32,567 nucleotides of DNA from Gammaproteobacteria bacterium (GTDB lineage: Bacteria > Pseudomonadota > Gammaproteobacteria > Steroidobacterales > Steroidobacteraceae): the NCBI GenBank assembly GCA_027317845.1, contig DAHVQK010000051.1, positions 1 through 32,567 on the forward strand. Reading direction: 5' to 3'. How positions within the stretch are numbered: position 1 is the stretch's first letter; each line of letters begins with the position of its first letter. The notes under the pieces are model-generated. The model worked only from the letters and a program-made list of their open reading frames with translations. It was not told the origin of the DNA and did no database searches. Both the position numbers and the translations under genes were made by a program. Of the stretch, positions 18,202 through 27,176 are shown piece by piece.

Positions 18202-19371
18202 TCAGGTAATCGGGCGGGCCGAGCCGTCGCGGGCCACGCGGTAGCGCTGCTGCCGCCAATGGACGTCCCGCGCCGCGAAACCCCAGCACCAGAGCGCAAA
18301 GCCGAGCACATCGCCCACCGCCAGCGCCAAAATCCGTCTCCAGAGTCCCGCACGGTCCGATTCCGGCGCCTGCGCCGCAGGTCCTGGAGCGTAAACCAGT
18401 AAATGTAGCATTACCCGCACCGCCACGGTTGCGCCCAAAAGAGTGAGCGCCGTTGCGCCCCCGCTGAGCGCCCAGCCGAGCGCCGCGACCGGCACGCCGA
18501 AAGTCACTCCCGCGGAGGCGTATCCCCCTGGGCGTACCGCGCGGATGGTCCGCAGCCATCGGGTCTCGTGCCGCGCCAGCTGCCGGAAGGTGCGCTCATC
18601 GACCAGGGTCTGCACCTCGATGTCCGAGAGCACGGTGGCCAGGCCCAGCCGCCGGCTCAGCTCACCGATCCGATAGTCGTCGGCGAGCTGATCGGCGATG
18701 GCGGGGAAGCCCCCGATGGCCGTGAGCGTCTCGCGCCGCAGCGCGATGGTGGCCCCGAATGCGAAGGCTCGCGAGCCGAACAAGGCTGCCACTCGCACCG
18801 AGGGCATGAACCAGTCGTTGACGAACAGCGCGCCGAGCTCGGACCAGAGCTTTGCCTCGCTTGGGCGGTGGGCCGGCCGCCCCCGGTACGGGCAGGTGAC
18901 GATGCCGACCCGCGGGTCCGCGAGCGGCGCGCACACCCCCTCGAGGTAGCCGGGCGGCACGTGCACGTCGCTGTCGGCCAGCACCAGCCACTCATGGCGG
19001 GCCGACTCCATCATATTGATGAGGTTGCTGACCTTGGCGCTGTGACCGTGGCGGCGGGGGTCAACCACCACGTCGATGTCGAGCGCGGGAAATTCCCGCT
19101 CGAGCCGGCGGACGGCCTCGAGCGCGGGGTCCGTCGGGTCCTGCAGACCGAATATAATCTGCACCCGGTCCGGATAGGCTTGCCGGCACAGGGAGCGCAA
19201 ACCCTCGTCGAGATGCGGTTCCGCCCCGCATAACGGCTTGAGCACGGTCACGGGGCGCAAGGCGCCGGACGCTGAGGCCGCCGTTTTGTTGCGCCCAAGC
19301 GTCACTGCCACTGAGGCGATGATCAGGTAGCCCAGTGCGGCGGCGGCAAGAAGGAGACCCAGGGCGGTCAT
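18202..19371 (-). CDS. hpnI: Hopanoid biosynthesis glycosyltransferase HpnI
   Basis: GT21-like: 'PVTVLKPLCGAEPHLDEGLRSLCRQAYP', 'DSDVHVPPGYLEG', 'RHETRWLRTIR'; start at MTALGLLLAAA. Confidence 0.88.
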   Translation of the reverse strand: MTALGLLLAAAALGYLIIASVAVTLGRNKTAASASGALRPVTVLKPLCGAEPHLDEGLRSLCRQAYPDRVQIIFGLQDPTDPALEAVRRLEREFPALDIDVVVDPRRHGHSAKVSNLINMMESARHEWLVLADSDVHVPPGYLEGVCAPLADPRVGIVTCPYRGRPAHRPSEAKLWSELGALFVNDWFMPSVRVAALFGSRAFAFGATIALRRETLTAIGGFPAIADQLADDYRIGELSRRLGLATVLSDIEVQTLVDERTFRQLARHETRWLRTIRAVRPGGYASAGVTFGVPVAALGWALSGGATALTLLGATVAVRVMLHLLVYAPGPAAQAPESDRAGLWRRILALAVGDVLGFALWCWGFAARDVHWRQQRYRVARDGSARPIT

Positions 19372-19523
19372 GCTCGGACCCGTTACAGTGAACGTGGAGG
19401 CGGCTATCATGTCCAAAACCATCCCCACGCTGCGGACTGCTCCATGAGCGAGAGAGCCAGAGGACTTCGGGCCCATGAACGGCGCATAGGGTACACGGTC
19501 GGGCGTGCACGAGGGATGGCATA

Positions 19524-20135
19524 ATGGATCGGGACAGTGGCGAACCGGATATGTTGCAAGGGAGCGACAATGGGGTCGGCGCGGAGGCGCTGATCCTGGT
19601 GGATGAGACGGATCGCGAGGTCGGCCATGCCAGCCGATCCCGCTGCCACGAGGGCAGGGGATTGCTGCACCGGGCGTTCTCGCTGTTCATCTTCAATGAC
19701 CGGGGCGAGCTGTTCATCCAGCAGCGCTCGGCGGCGAAGCGGCTCTGGCCGTTATACTGGTCGAACAGCTGTTGCAGTCATCCCCGGCGCGCCGAGAGCA
19801 TGGACGGCGCGATCCATCGGAGGCTGCACGAGGAGCTCGGGCTCGATTGCCTATTGCACTTCCTGTTCAAGTTCCAGTATCAAGCACAGTTTGACGGCGC
19901 CGGGGCCGAGCATGAGCTGTGCTCGGTGTACATCGGGCGCAGCTCCGCACCCGTGCGTCCCAACCGTGAGGAGATCGCGGCCTGGCGCTGGGTGAGCCCG
20001 CGCACGCTCGACCGGCAGATGCAAGAAGAGGGCGGTGAGCGCTTCACGCCCTGGTTCAAGCTCGAATGGGAACGGATCAGGCGCGACCACGGGCAGGCGC
20101 TGCGCGCGCTCGAGGGTTCCGCGGCGGCACGATAG
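19524..20135 (+). CDS. idi: Isopentenyl-diphosphate delta-isomerase, type I
   Basis: NUDIX-like; 'LFIQQRSAAKRLWPLYWSNSCCSHPR', 'RRLHEELGL', 'EHELCSVYIG'. Confidence 0.9.
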   Translation: MDRDSGEPDMLQGSDNGVGAEALILVDETDREVGHASRSRCHEGRGLLHRAFSLFIFNDRGELFIQQRSAAKRLWPLYWSNSCCSHPRRAESMDGAIHRRLHEELGLDCLLHFLFKFQYQAQFDGAGAEHELCSVYIGRSSAPVRPNREEIAAWRWVSPRTLDRQMQEEGGERFTPWFKLEWERIRRDHGQALRALEGSAAAR

Positions 20136-20161
20136 ACAGGGGCTTCGTCTTTACGGAGCCA

Positions 20162-20180
20162 GCCGGTCGATGAGACCGGC
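20162..20180. other. Hairpin GCCGGTC-GATGA-GACCGGC in the idi-hpnH intergenic region
   Basis: Perfect 7-bp arms, 5-nt loop, 20 bp upstream of hpnH. Confidence 0.5.
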
Positions 20181-20200
20181 CCAACCATGGGAGTCGGATT

Positions 20201-21358
20201 TTGGGTATTCCTCTGATTCAACAGTACCGGGTCGCGCGGTACATCCTCGGACGCAAGCTCCGGGGGGTCAAGCGCTACCCCCTGGTGCTGATGCTGGAGC
20301 CTCTGTTCCAGTGCAACCTCGCGTGCGCCGGTTGCGGCAAGATCGATTATCCGAAGGAGATCCTGCAGAAGCGCCTGTCGCTCGAGGAGGCGCTGCACGC
20401 GGTCGAGGAGTGCGGCGCGCCGATGGTCTCGATTCCCGGCGGCGAGCCGCTCATCCACAAGGACATGCCGCGCATCGTCGAGGGCATCGTCGCGCGCAAG
20501 CGCTTCGTGTACCTCTGCACCAACGCGATCCTGCTCTCCAAGCACATCGAGGAGTACCGGCCTTCCCCCTATCTCACCTTCTCGGTGCACCTCGACGGCA
20601 ACCGCGAGCGCCATGACGAATCGGTCTGCCAGGAGGGGGTGTTCGACAAGGCGGTGGCCGCGATCCGGCTCGCCCGCTCCAAGGGTTTCCGCGTCACGGT
20701 CAACTGCACCCTGTTCCAGCAGGAGAACCCGGACGACGTGGCCGACTTCTTCGACATGGCGATGACGCTCGGCGTCGAGGGCATCACCGTCTCCCCGGGC
20801 TACAGCTACCAGCACGCACCCCGTCAGGACGTGTTCCTCGGCCGCAGCGCGAGCAAGCAGTTGTTTCGCGAGATCTTCAAGCGCGGCCGCGAGCGCCATG
20901 CCCGCTGGTCGTTCAATCACTCGTCCATGTTCCTCGATTTCCTGGCCGGCAATCAGAGCTACCAGTGCACGCCCTGGAGCACACCGACCTACAACATCTT
21001 CGGCTGGCAGCGCCCCTGCTATCTGCTGACCGACGAAGGCTACGCGAGGAGCTACGCCTCGCTCATGGAGGATACGGCGTGGGAGCGCTACGGCGTCGGG
21101 CGCAATCCGAAGTGTAACAATTGCATGGCGCATTGCGGTTACGAGGGCACGGCCGTGGATGACGCCTTCGCCCATCCGCTGAAGGCGCTCATGACCTCGC
21201 TCCGCGGCCCGCGGCTCACCGGCGCGATGGCCCCGGACCTGCCGGTCCTCTACGAGGAGCCGCCGCTTGCGGCCGCGAGGCCGGCGGAGGTGATCATTCC
21301 GCTCGATAAGGTGGGTAGCAGCGCGAACCGGGAAGGCCGCCGTGTCAGCGGCGCTTGA
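20201..21358 (+). CDS. hpnH: Radical SAM adenosylhopane synthase HpnH
   Basis: TTG start; 'YPLVLMLEPLFQCNLACAGCGKIDYP' (CxxxCxxC), 'SIPGGEPLIH'. Confidence 0.95.
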   Translation: MGIPLIQQYRVARYILGRKLRGVKRYPLVLMLEPLFQCNLACAGCGKIDYPKEILQKRLSLEEALHAVEECGAPMVSIPGGEPLIHKDMPRIVEGIVARKRFVYLCTNAILLSKHIEEYRPSPYLTFSVHLDGNRERHDESVCQEGVFDKAVAAIRLARSKGFRVTVNCTLFQQENPDDVADFFDMAMTLGVEGITVSPGYSYQHAPRQDVFLGRSASKQLFREIFKRGRERHARWSFNHSSMFLDFLAGNQSYQCTPWSTPTYNIFGWQRPCYLLTDEGYARSYASLMEDTAWERYGVGRNPKCNNCMAHCGYEGTAVDDAFAHPLKALMTSLRGPRLTGAMAPDLPVLYEEPPLAAARPAEVIIPLDKVGSSANREGRRVSGA

Positions 21359-22247
21359 GACCTTTGGCGCGCAGCTCGAGGCCTGGCGCGCGCGGATGGA
21401 GGGGGCTCTCGAGAGGCGTCTGCCGCGCGCGGACGAGGTGCCGGTGCGGCTGCATGCCGCCATGCGCTACAGCGTGCTCGGAGGGGGCAAGCGGGTGCGC
21501 CCGATTCTGCTCCTCGCCACCGCACGCGCCCTCGGGCTGAGCGAGGAGCAGGTCGAGGCCGCCGCCTGCGCGCTCGAGCTGGTGCATGTGTATTCGCTGG
21601 TGCACGATGACATGCCGGCGATGGACGACGATGATCTGCGCCGCGGCCGCCCGACCTGCCACAAGGCATACGATGAGGCGACCGCGCTCCTGGTCGGAGA
21701 TGCCTTGCAGTCGCTCGCCTTTGAGCTGCTCGCGCACGATCCGGCGCTGCCTGCCGATCCGGCCGTCCGGGTGCATCTGGTGGGCCTGCTGGCCGATGCC
21801 ATCGGCAGTCTCGGGATGGCCGGTGGGCAGGCGATCGACCTCGAGTCCGAGGGAGCGAAGCTCGGCATCGAGGAGGTCGAGCGGATGCACTCGCTCAAGA
21901 CCGGGGCCCTGATCCGCGCCAGCGTCATGATGGGTGCGGCCTGCCGGTCGGGGCTCGATGAGGCCGCCGAGCGCGCGCTCGCGGGCTTCGCCGGTCCCAT
22001 CGGGCTCGCCTTCCAGATCCAGGATGACCTGCTCGATGTGCTCGGCGACACCGCCACCCTCGGCAAGGCCGCGGGCGCTGATCGAGCACACGAGAAGTCC
22101 ACTCACCCCTCCATCATCGGCATACCGGCCTCGCAGGAGCGGGTGCGCCGGCTGCACCAGCAGGCTTTGGAATCGCTCGCACCGTTCGGCGGCAACGCCG
22201 ATGCGCTGCGGGCGGTGACCGAGTGGCTGCTGGCGCGGCGAAACTGA
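21342..22247 (+). CDS. ispA: Polyprenyl synthetase (farnesyl diphosphate synthase)
   Basis: GGGKRVRP, first DDxxD region 'LVHDDMPAMDDDDLRRGRPTCH', second 'FQIQDDLLDV'. GTG start overlaps the hpnH stop by 17 bp. Confidence 0.92.
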   Translation: MSAALETFGAQLEAWRARMEGALERRLPRADEVPVRLHAAMRYSVLGGGKRVRPILLLATARALGLSEEQVEAAACALELVHVYSLVHDDMPAMDDDDLRRGRPTCHKAYDEATALLVGDALQSLAFELLAHDPALPADPAVRVHLVGLLADAIGSLGMAGGQAIDLESEGAKLGIEEVERMHSLKTGALIRASVMMGAACRSGLDEAAERALAGFAGPIGLAFQIQDDLLDVLGDTATLGKAAGADRAHEKSTHPSIIGIPASQERVRRLHQQALESLAPFGGNADALRAVTEWLLARRN

Positions 22248-22262
22248 TCGCCCTTCGCCGCC

Positions 22263-23384
22263 ATGCAGCCCGAATTCGCCCAGTCCGACACGGCGTACCA
22301 GGAAGCGATCCTGCCGCACGTCTCGCGCACTTTCGCGCTCACCATCCCGCAGCTGCCGCCGGCGCTGCGCACGGCGGTCACCAGCGCTTACCTGCTCTGC
22401 CGCATCGCCGATACGATCGAGGACGAGCCGTCGGTGTCCGCGGCCGACACTTACGCCTGCCTGTGCCGATTCACCGCGGTGGTCCAGGGGAAGGAGGACG
22501 CATCGCGTTTCGCGCTCGATGTGACACCCAGGCTCTCCGATCACACGCTGCCGGCCGAACTCGATCTGCTTGCCAACACGGCGCGGGTGATTCGCGTACT
22601 GCGCGGCTTCGATGAGCGCCAGCGCGGCGCCATCTGCCGCTGTATCGAGGTGATGAGTCACGGCATGCATCACTTCCAGCGCACTGCGAGCCTCCAGGGG
22701 CTCGCCCGCTCCACCGATCTGGATGCCTATTGCTACTACGTGGCGGGCATCGTCGGGGAGACTCTGACAGAGCTCTTCTGCGGATACTCGCCGCAGATCG
22801 GTCGCCATTACGAGGAGCTCTACGCGCTTGCGCCGTCCTTCGGCCAGGGTCTGCAGATGACCAACATCCTGAAGGACGTCTGGGAGGATCGCGGCCGGGG
22901 GGCCTGCTGGTTGCCGAGAGAGGTGTTCAGCCGTCATGGCGTGGACCTCGCCACGCTCACCCCGGAGCGCTCGGATGAGCGTTTTCACGCGGGGATCCTC
23001 GAGCTGATCGGCGTGGCGCACGCGCATCTGCGCAACGCGCTCGCCTTCACTCTGCTCATTCCCGCGCAGGAGGTGGGAATCCGGCGTTTCTGCCTGTGGG
23101 CGGTCGGACTTGCGGCCCTCACGCTGCGCAGGATCCAGGAGACTCCCGGCTATACGAGCGGCCGTCAGGTGAAGGTGTCGCGCCCGGCGGTGGCGATGAC
23201 CCAGTCCCTCACCAATCTCTCGGTGCGCAACGACCGGATGCTGCGCCAGCTCTTTGAGCGGGCGACGCGCGGGTTGCCGCTCGCGCCGGGTCCGGTGCCC
23301 CTCAGACCCGCCGAGGTCTATGCCGGCGTGGCCGATGCGCGCCATCAGCCTCCTTCCGTGCAGCTTGGAGGCACGGCTTCTTGA
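22263..23384 (+). CDS. Squalene synthase (one-enzyme Sqs type)
   Basis: 'VSRTFALTIPQLP', 'LCRIADTIEDE', 'YCYYVAGIVGETLTELF', 'MTNILKDVWEDRGRGACWLP'. Confidence 0.85.
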   Translation: MQPEFAQSDTAYQEAILPHVSRTFALTIPQLPPALRTAVTSAYLLCRIADTIEDEPSVSAADTYACLCRFTAVVQGKEDASRFALDVTPRLSDHTLPAELDLLANTARVIRVLRGFDERQRGAICRCIEVMSHGMHHFQRTASLQGLARSTDLDAYCYYVAGIVGETLTELFCGYSPQIGRHYEELYALAPSFGQGLQMTNILKDVWEDRGRGACWLPREVFSRHGVDLATLTPERSDERFHAGILELIGVAHAHLRNALAFTLLIPAQEVGIRRFCLWAVGLAALTLRRIQETPGYTSGRQVKVSRPAVAMTQSLTNLSVRNDRMLRQLFERATRGLPLAPGPVPLRPAEVYAGVADARHQPPSVQLGGTAS

Positions 23385-25357
23385 ACGATGACGCACGAAC
23401 GGTGGAGCTCGCCGACGGCTTTCTGCGCGGCGAGGCCGAAACCTCCGCGGCAACGGCGCCGCCGAGTCTCGAGCAGGCGATCGGCGCGGCGCGCGATGCG
23501 CTCATCGGGCTGCAAAGCGGCGACGGGCATTGGCTCTTCGAGCTCGAGGCGGACTGCACCATCCCGGCCGAATACATCATGATGATGCATTACCTGGATG
23601 AGATCGATGAGCGCCTGCAGGGCAAGCTCGCGGTCTACCTGCGGGCCCATCAGGCCGCGCACGGCGGCTGGCCGCTCTACACCGGCGGAGAGCTCGATCT
23701 GTCGTGCACCGTCAAAGCCTATTTCGCCCTGAAACTCGCGGGCGATGATCCGCAGGCGCCGCACATGCGGCGCGCCCGCGAGGCGATCCTCGCCCGCGGC
23801 GGCGCGGCGCACGCCAACGTCTTCACCCGTATCGCACTCGCGCTGTTCGGCGAAGTCCCCTGGCGAGCCGTACCCTACATCCCGGTCGAGATCATGCTGT
23901 TGCCGAGGTGGTTCCCGTTCCATCTCGAAAAAGTGTCCTACTGGTCACGCACGGTGATGGTGCCGCTGTTCGTGCTGTGCACGCGCAAGCCCGTGGCCCG
24001 CAATCCGCGCAGGGTGCACGTGCGCGAACTGTTCACGGTCCCCGCGGAGGAGGAGCGCCACTACTTCCGCCTGCCCCAGCAGGGCAGATGGCTGGCACGG
24101 ATCTTCTTCGCGCTCGATCGCATGGGCCGGATGATCGATCCGCTCGTCCCGGCCGCGATGCGCGCGCGGGCCACCCGCCTCGCGGAGCAGTGGACGCTCG
24201 AGCGCCTGAACGGCGAGGATGGGCTCGGGGCCATCTTCCCGGCGATGGTGAACGCGCTCGAGATGATGGTGCTGCTCGGTTATGCGGCGGATGATCCCCG
24301 CCGGGTGACCGCCAAGCGCGCCATCGAGAAGCTGGTGGTGGAGCAGGCCGACCGCGCCTATTGTCAGCCCTGCGTCTCGCCGGTGTGGGATACCGGTCTC
24401 GCCTGCCTCGCGCTGCAGGAGGCGGGTGATGATCGGGCGCTCGCCTCGGCGGTGCGCGGCCTCGACTGGCTCGCCGCCCGGCAGGTTCTCGATGACATCG
24501 GCGACTGGCGCATCAAGCGCCCGCACCTGAAGGGCGGGGGCTGGCCGTTCCAGTTCGGCAATGCGCACTACCCCGATCTCGATGACACCGCGGTGGTCGC
24601 CTGGGCCATGCACCAGGCCCATGAGCGCTCCCCGGGGCGCTACCCGGTGGCCATCGAGCGCTCGCTCGAGTGGCTCGCGGGCATGCAAAGCCGCAATGGC
24701 GGTTTCGCGGCTTTCGATGTCGACAACACACACTACAACCTCAACCTGATCCCCTTCGCCGATCACGGCGCGCTGCTCGATCCGCCCACCGCTGATGTCA
24801 CGGCGCGGGTGGTGACGGTGCTCTCGCACGCCGGCCGGCCCCAGGATCGCCCCGTCATTGCGCGGGCGGTGGCCTACCTCAGGGACGAGCAGGAGAAGGA
24901 CGGCTCGTGGTTCGGCCGCTGGGGCACCAACTACATCTACGGCACCTGGTCGGTGCTGGCGGCGCTCGAGGCGGCCGGCGTCGCGGCCGCGGATCCGGCG
25001 GTCCGCCGGGCGGTGGCGTGGCTGCTTGCGCGTCAGAACCGCGACGGCGGCTGGGGTGAGAGCAACGATAGCTACGATCCGGCGCGCCGCGGCGAGCGGG
25101 GCTTCGAGAGCACGCCGTACCAGAGCGCCTGGGCGGTGTTGGGATTGATCGCCGCCGGCGAGGTCCGCCACGATGCCGTGCGGGCGGGAGTCGACTACCT
25201 GCTGCGCACTCGGCAGGACGGCCTCTGGCGGCATCCGAGCTTCACGGCGCCGGGCTTCCCGCGCGTGTTTTATCTCAAGTATCACGGTTACAGCGCCTTC
25301 TTCCCGCTCTGGGCGCTCGCGGCGTATCGCAGGCGGTCGGGGTCCGGACAGCCTTGA
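23381..25357 (+). CDS. shc: Squalene-hopene cyclase
   Basis: DxDD motif 'YPDLDDTAVVAW', 'FDVDNTHYNLNLIPFADHGALLDPP', multiple QW motifs ('GSWFGRWGTNYIYGTW'). TTG start. Confidence 0.97.
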   Translation: MNDDARTVELADGFLRGEAETSAATAPPSLEQAIGAARDALIGLQSGDGHWLFELEADCTIPAEYIMMMHYLDEIDERLQGKLAVYLRAHQAAHGGWPLYTGGELDLSCTVKAYFALKLAGDDPQAPHMRRAREAILARGGAAHANVFTRIALALFGEVPWRAVPYIPVEIMLLPRWFPFHLEKVSYWSRTVMVPLFVLCTRKPVARNPRRVHVRELFTVPAEEERHYFRLPQQGRWLARIFFALDRMGRMIDPLVPAAMRARATRLAEQWTLERLNGEDGLGAIFPAMVNALEMMVLLGYAADDPRRVTAKRAIEKLVVEQADRAYCQPCVSPVWDTGLACLALQEAGDDRALASAVRGLDWLAARQVLDDIGDWRIKRPHLKGGGWPFQFGNAHYPDLDDTAVVAWAMHQAHERSPGRYPVAIERSLEWLAGMQSRNGGFAAFDVDNTHYNLNLIPFADHGALLDPPTADVTARVVTVLSHAGRPQDRPVIARAVAYLRDEQEKDGSWFGRWGTNYIYGTWSVLAALEAAGVAAADPAVRRAVAWLLARQNRDGGWGESNDSYDPARRGERGFESTPYQSAWAVLGLIAAGEVRHDAVRAGVDYLLRTRQDGLWRHPSFTAPGFPRVFYLKYHGYSAFFPLWALAAYRRRSGSGQP

Positions 25358-26172
25358 TGCACTCGCCGGGAGCGGTAGTGGGCGCAGCGGCTACCCGGGC
25401 AGGCGGCCACGAGGGATCGCATGAGCCGATCGGGCGCGTAGGCATCGTCGTCGCGCTCGCGCGTGAAGCGCGTGCGTTCGCCCCGGATATCGCCTCCAGA
25501 GACGCACTTCAGGACGGATCGGTGCATGGGCTCGCGGACGCCATGCTGACGGTGAGCGGCATGGGGTGGGATGCGGCCGCCGCGGCGGCGCGCCGGCTGG
25601 TGCAGGCCGGCGCGATGGCGCTGGCCAGTGTCGGTACCGCCGGGGCGTTGGACCGCGCACTCGAGAGCGGCGCGATCATGTTGCCGGAGGAGGTGGTGGC
25701 TCCAGAGGGTGATGCGCTCCCCACGCACGCGCTCTGGTGGCAGGCGCTGTCGCAAGTGTTGCCGCGTGGTCAGGTGTACGCGGGCCGCCTCCTCACCACG
25801 CGGCTGCCGCTCGGCCTGCGGCTCGACAAGGCCATCGCCCGGCGGGAAACGGCCTGCGTGGCGCTGGACATGGAGAGCGCGGCCATCGCCCAGGTGGCCG
25901 CCGGGGCGGGGCTGCCGTTCATCGCCGTGCGGGTGATCGTGGATACGGCCGGTGAGGATCTGCCGGGCGCGGTGCTCGCCGCGAGCGCTCAGGCGAAGGT
26001 CTCGACCGGAAGGCTCCTCGCGGGGCTCGCGCGCGCACCGTGGGAGGTCGGCGCGGTGATCCACCTCGCCGGGCGCTTCAGGACCGCCTGCGCCGTGTTG
26101 TCCGGGATCGGCGAGCCGGGTCTGCCGGCCCGCCGGGCATTGACCGAGTTGAACTGGGAGAGGCCACGTTGA
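25354..26172 (+). CDS. hpnG: Hopanoid-associated phosphorylase HpnG
   Basis: Nucleoside-phosphorylase-like ('VSGMGWDAAAAAARRLVQAGAMALASVGTAGALD', 'ALDMESAAIAQVA'). TTG 25354 or ATG 25357 start. Confidence 0.85.
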   Translation: MMHSPGAVVGAAATRAGGHEGSHEPIGRVGIVVALAREARAFAPDIASRDALQDGSVHGLADAMLTVSGMGWDAAAAAARRLVQAGAMALASVGTAGALDRALESGAIMLPEEVVAPEGDALPTHALWWQALSQVLPRGQVYAGRLLTTRLPLGLRLDKAIARRETACVALDMESAAIAQVAAGAGLPFIAVRVIVDTAGEDLPGAVLAASAQAKVSTGRLLAGLARAPWEVGAVIHLAGRFRTACAVLSGIGEPGLPARRALTELNWERPR

Positions 26173-27176
26173 GAGCGTTGGTGACGGGCGCCACGGGTTT
26201 CGTGGGAGCGGCTTTGGCGAGAACGCTGTGCGCGGCGGGCTGGCAGGTGCGCGTGCTGGTGCGCGCGGCCTCGGACCGGCGCAACCTCCGTACGCTGTCC
26301 GTCGAGCCGGTGGTCGGGGATCTGACGGATGCGAGCTCGCTCGAGCGCGCGGTCGAGCATTGCGACGCGGTATTTCATGCCGCCGCCGATTACCGTCTCT
26401 GGGTGCCCCAGCCCGAGCAGATGTATCGGGCCAATGTCGAGGGCACACGGAATCTTCTCGAAGCGGCGCATCGCGCCGGTGTGCAACGCATCGTGTACAC
26501 GAGCAGTGTCGCGACCATCGGTCTGCCCCCGGACGGCGGGCTCGGCACGGAGGCGACGCCCGTCGGCCTCGCCGACATGGTCGGCCACTACAAGCGCTCG
26601 AAATTCCTGGCCGAGCGCCAGGCGCTCGAGGCGGCCGAGCGCGGTGTGCCGGTGGTCATCGTCAATCCCGCCGCGCCCGTGGGGCCGCGCGACATCAAGC
26701 CCACGCCGACCGGGCAAATCATTCTCGATGCGGCGCTCGGGCGCACCCCGGCCTATGTCGACACCGGCCTCAACGTCGTTCACGTCGATGATGTCGCGAT
26801 GGGGCACGTGCTCGCCTACCACCACGGACGGCTCGGCGAGCGCTACATCCTCGGGGGGCAGAATCTGCCGTTGCGCGATATCCTGATCGAGGTGACGCGC
26901 CTCGCCGGGCGCCGCCGGCCGCTCCTGCGGCTGCCGCACGGAGTGGTGCTGCCGATCGCCTATGTGGCGGAGTTCCTTGCGAAGCTCACCGGCAAACCCA
27001 CCCGTGTCACGGTCGACAGTGTGAGGATGGCGCGCAAGTACATGTACTTCTCGAGCGAGAAGGCGGTGCGCGAGCTCGGCTACCGCTTCCGGCCGGCCAC
27101 CCTCGCCTTCGAGGATGCGCTCAAGTGGTTCCGCGAAGAAGGGTATCTCGGCAAGGGTCTCAGAACGGGTAGTTGA
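26169..27176 (+). CDS. hpnA: Hopanoid-associated NAD-dependent epimerase/dehydratase HpnA
   Basis: TTG start; Rossmann 'LVTGATGFVGAALARTLCAAGWQVRVLVR', 'YKRSKFLAER' YxxxK. Confidence 0.9.
   Translation: MRALVTGATGFVGAALARTLCAAGWQVRVLVRAASDRRNLRTLSVEPVVGDLTDASSLERAVEHCDAVFHAAADYRLWVPQPEQMYRANVEGTRNLLEAAHRAGVQRIVYTSSVATIGLPPDGGLGTEATPVGLADMVGHYKRSKFLAERQALEAAERGVPVVIVNPAAPVGPRDIKPTPTGQIILDAALGRTPAYVDTGLNVVHVDDVAMGHVLAYHHGRLGERYILGGQNLPLRDILIEVTRLAGRRRPLLRLPHGVVLPIAYVAEFLAKLTGKPTRVTVDSVRMARKYMYFSSEKAVRELGYRFRPATLAFEDALKWFREEGYLGKGLRTGS

Noticed and set aside
21345-23453. 702-aa minus-strand ORF
   Set aside because: Antisense shadow of ispA and the squalene synthase gene, both with clear catalytic motifs.
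23945-25285. 446-aa minus-strand ORF
   Set aside because: Antisense shadow of shc.
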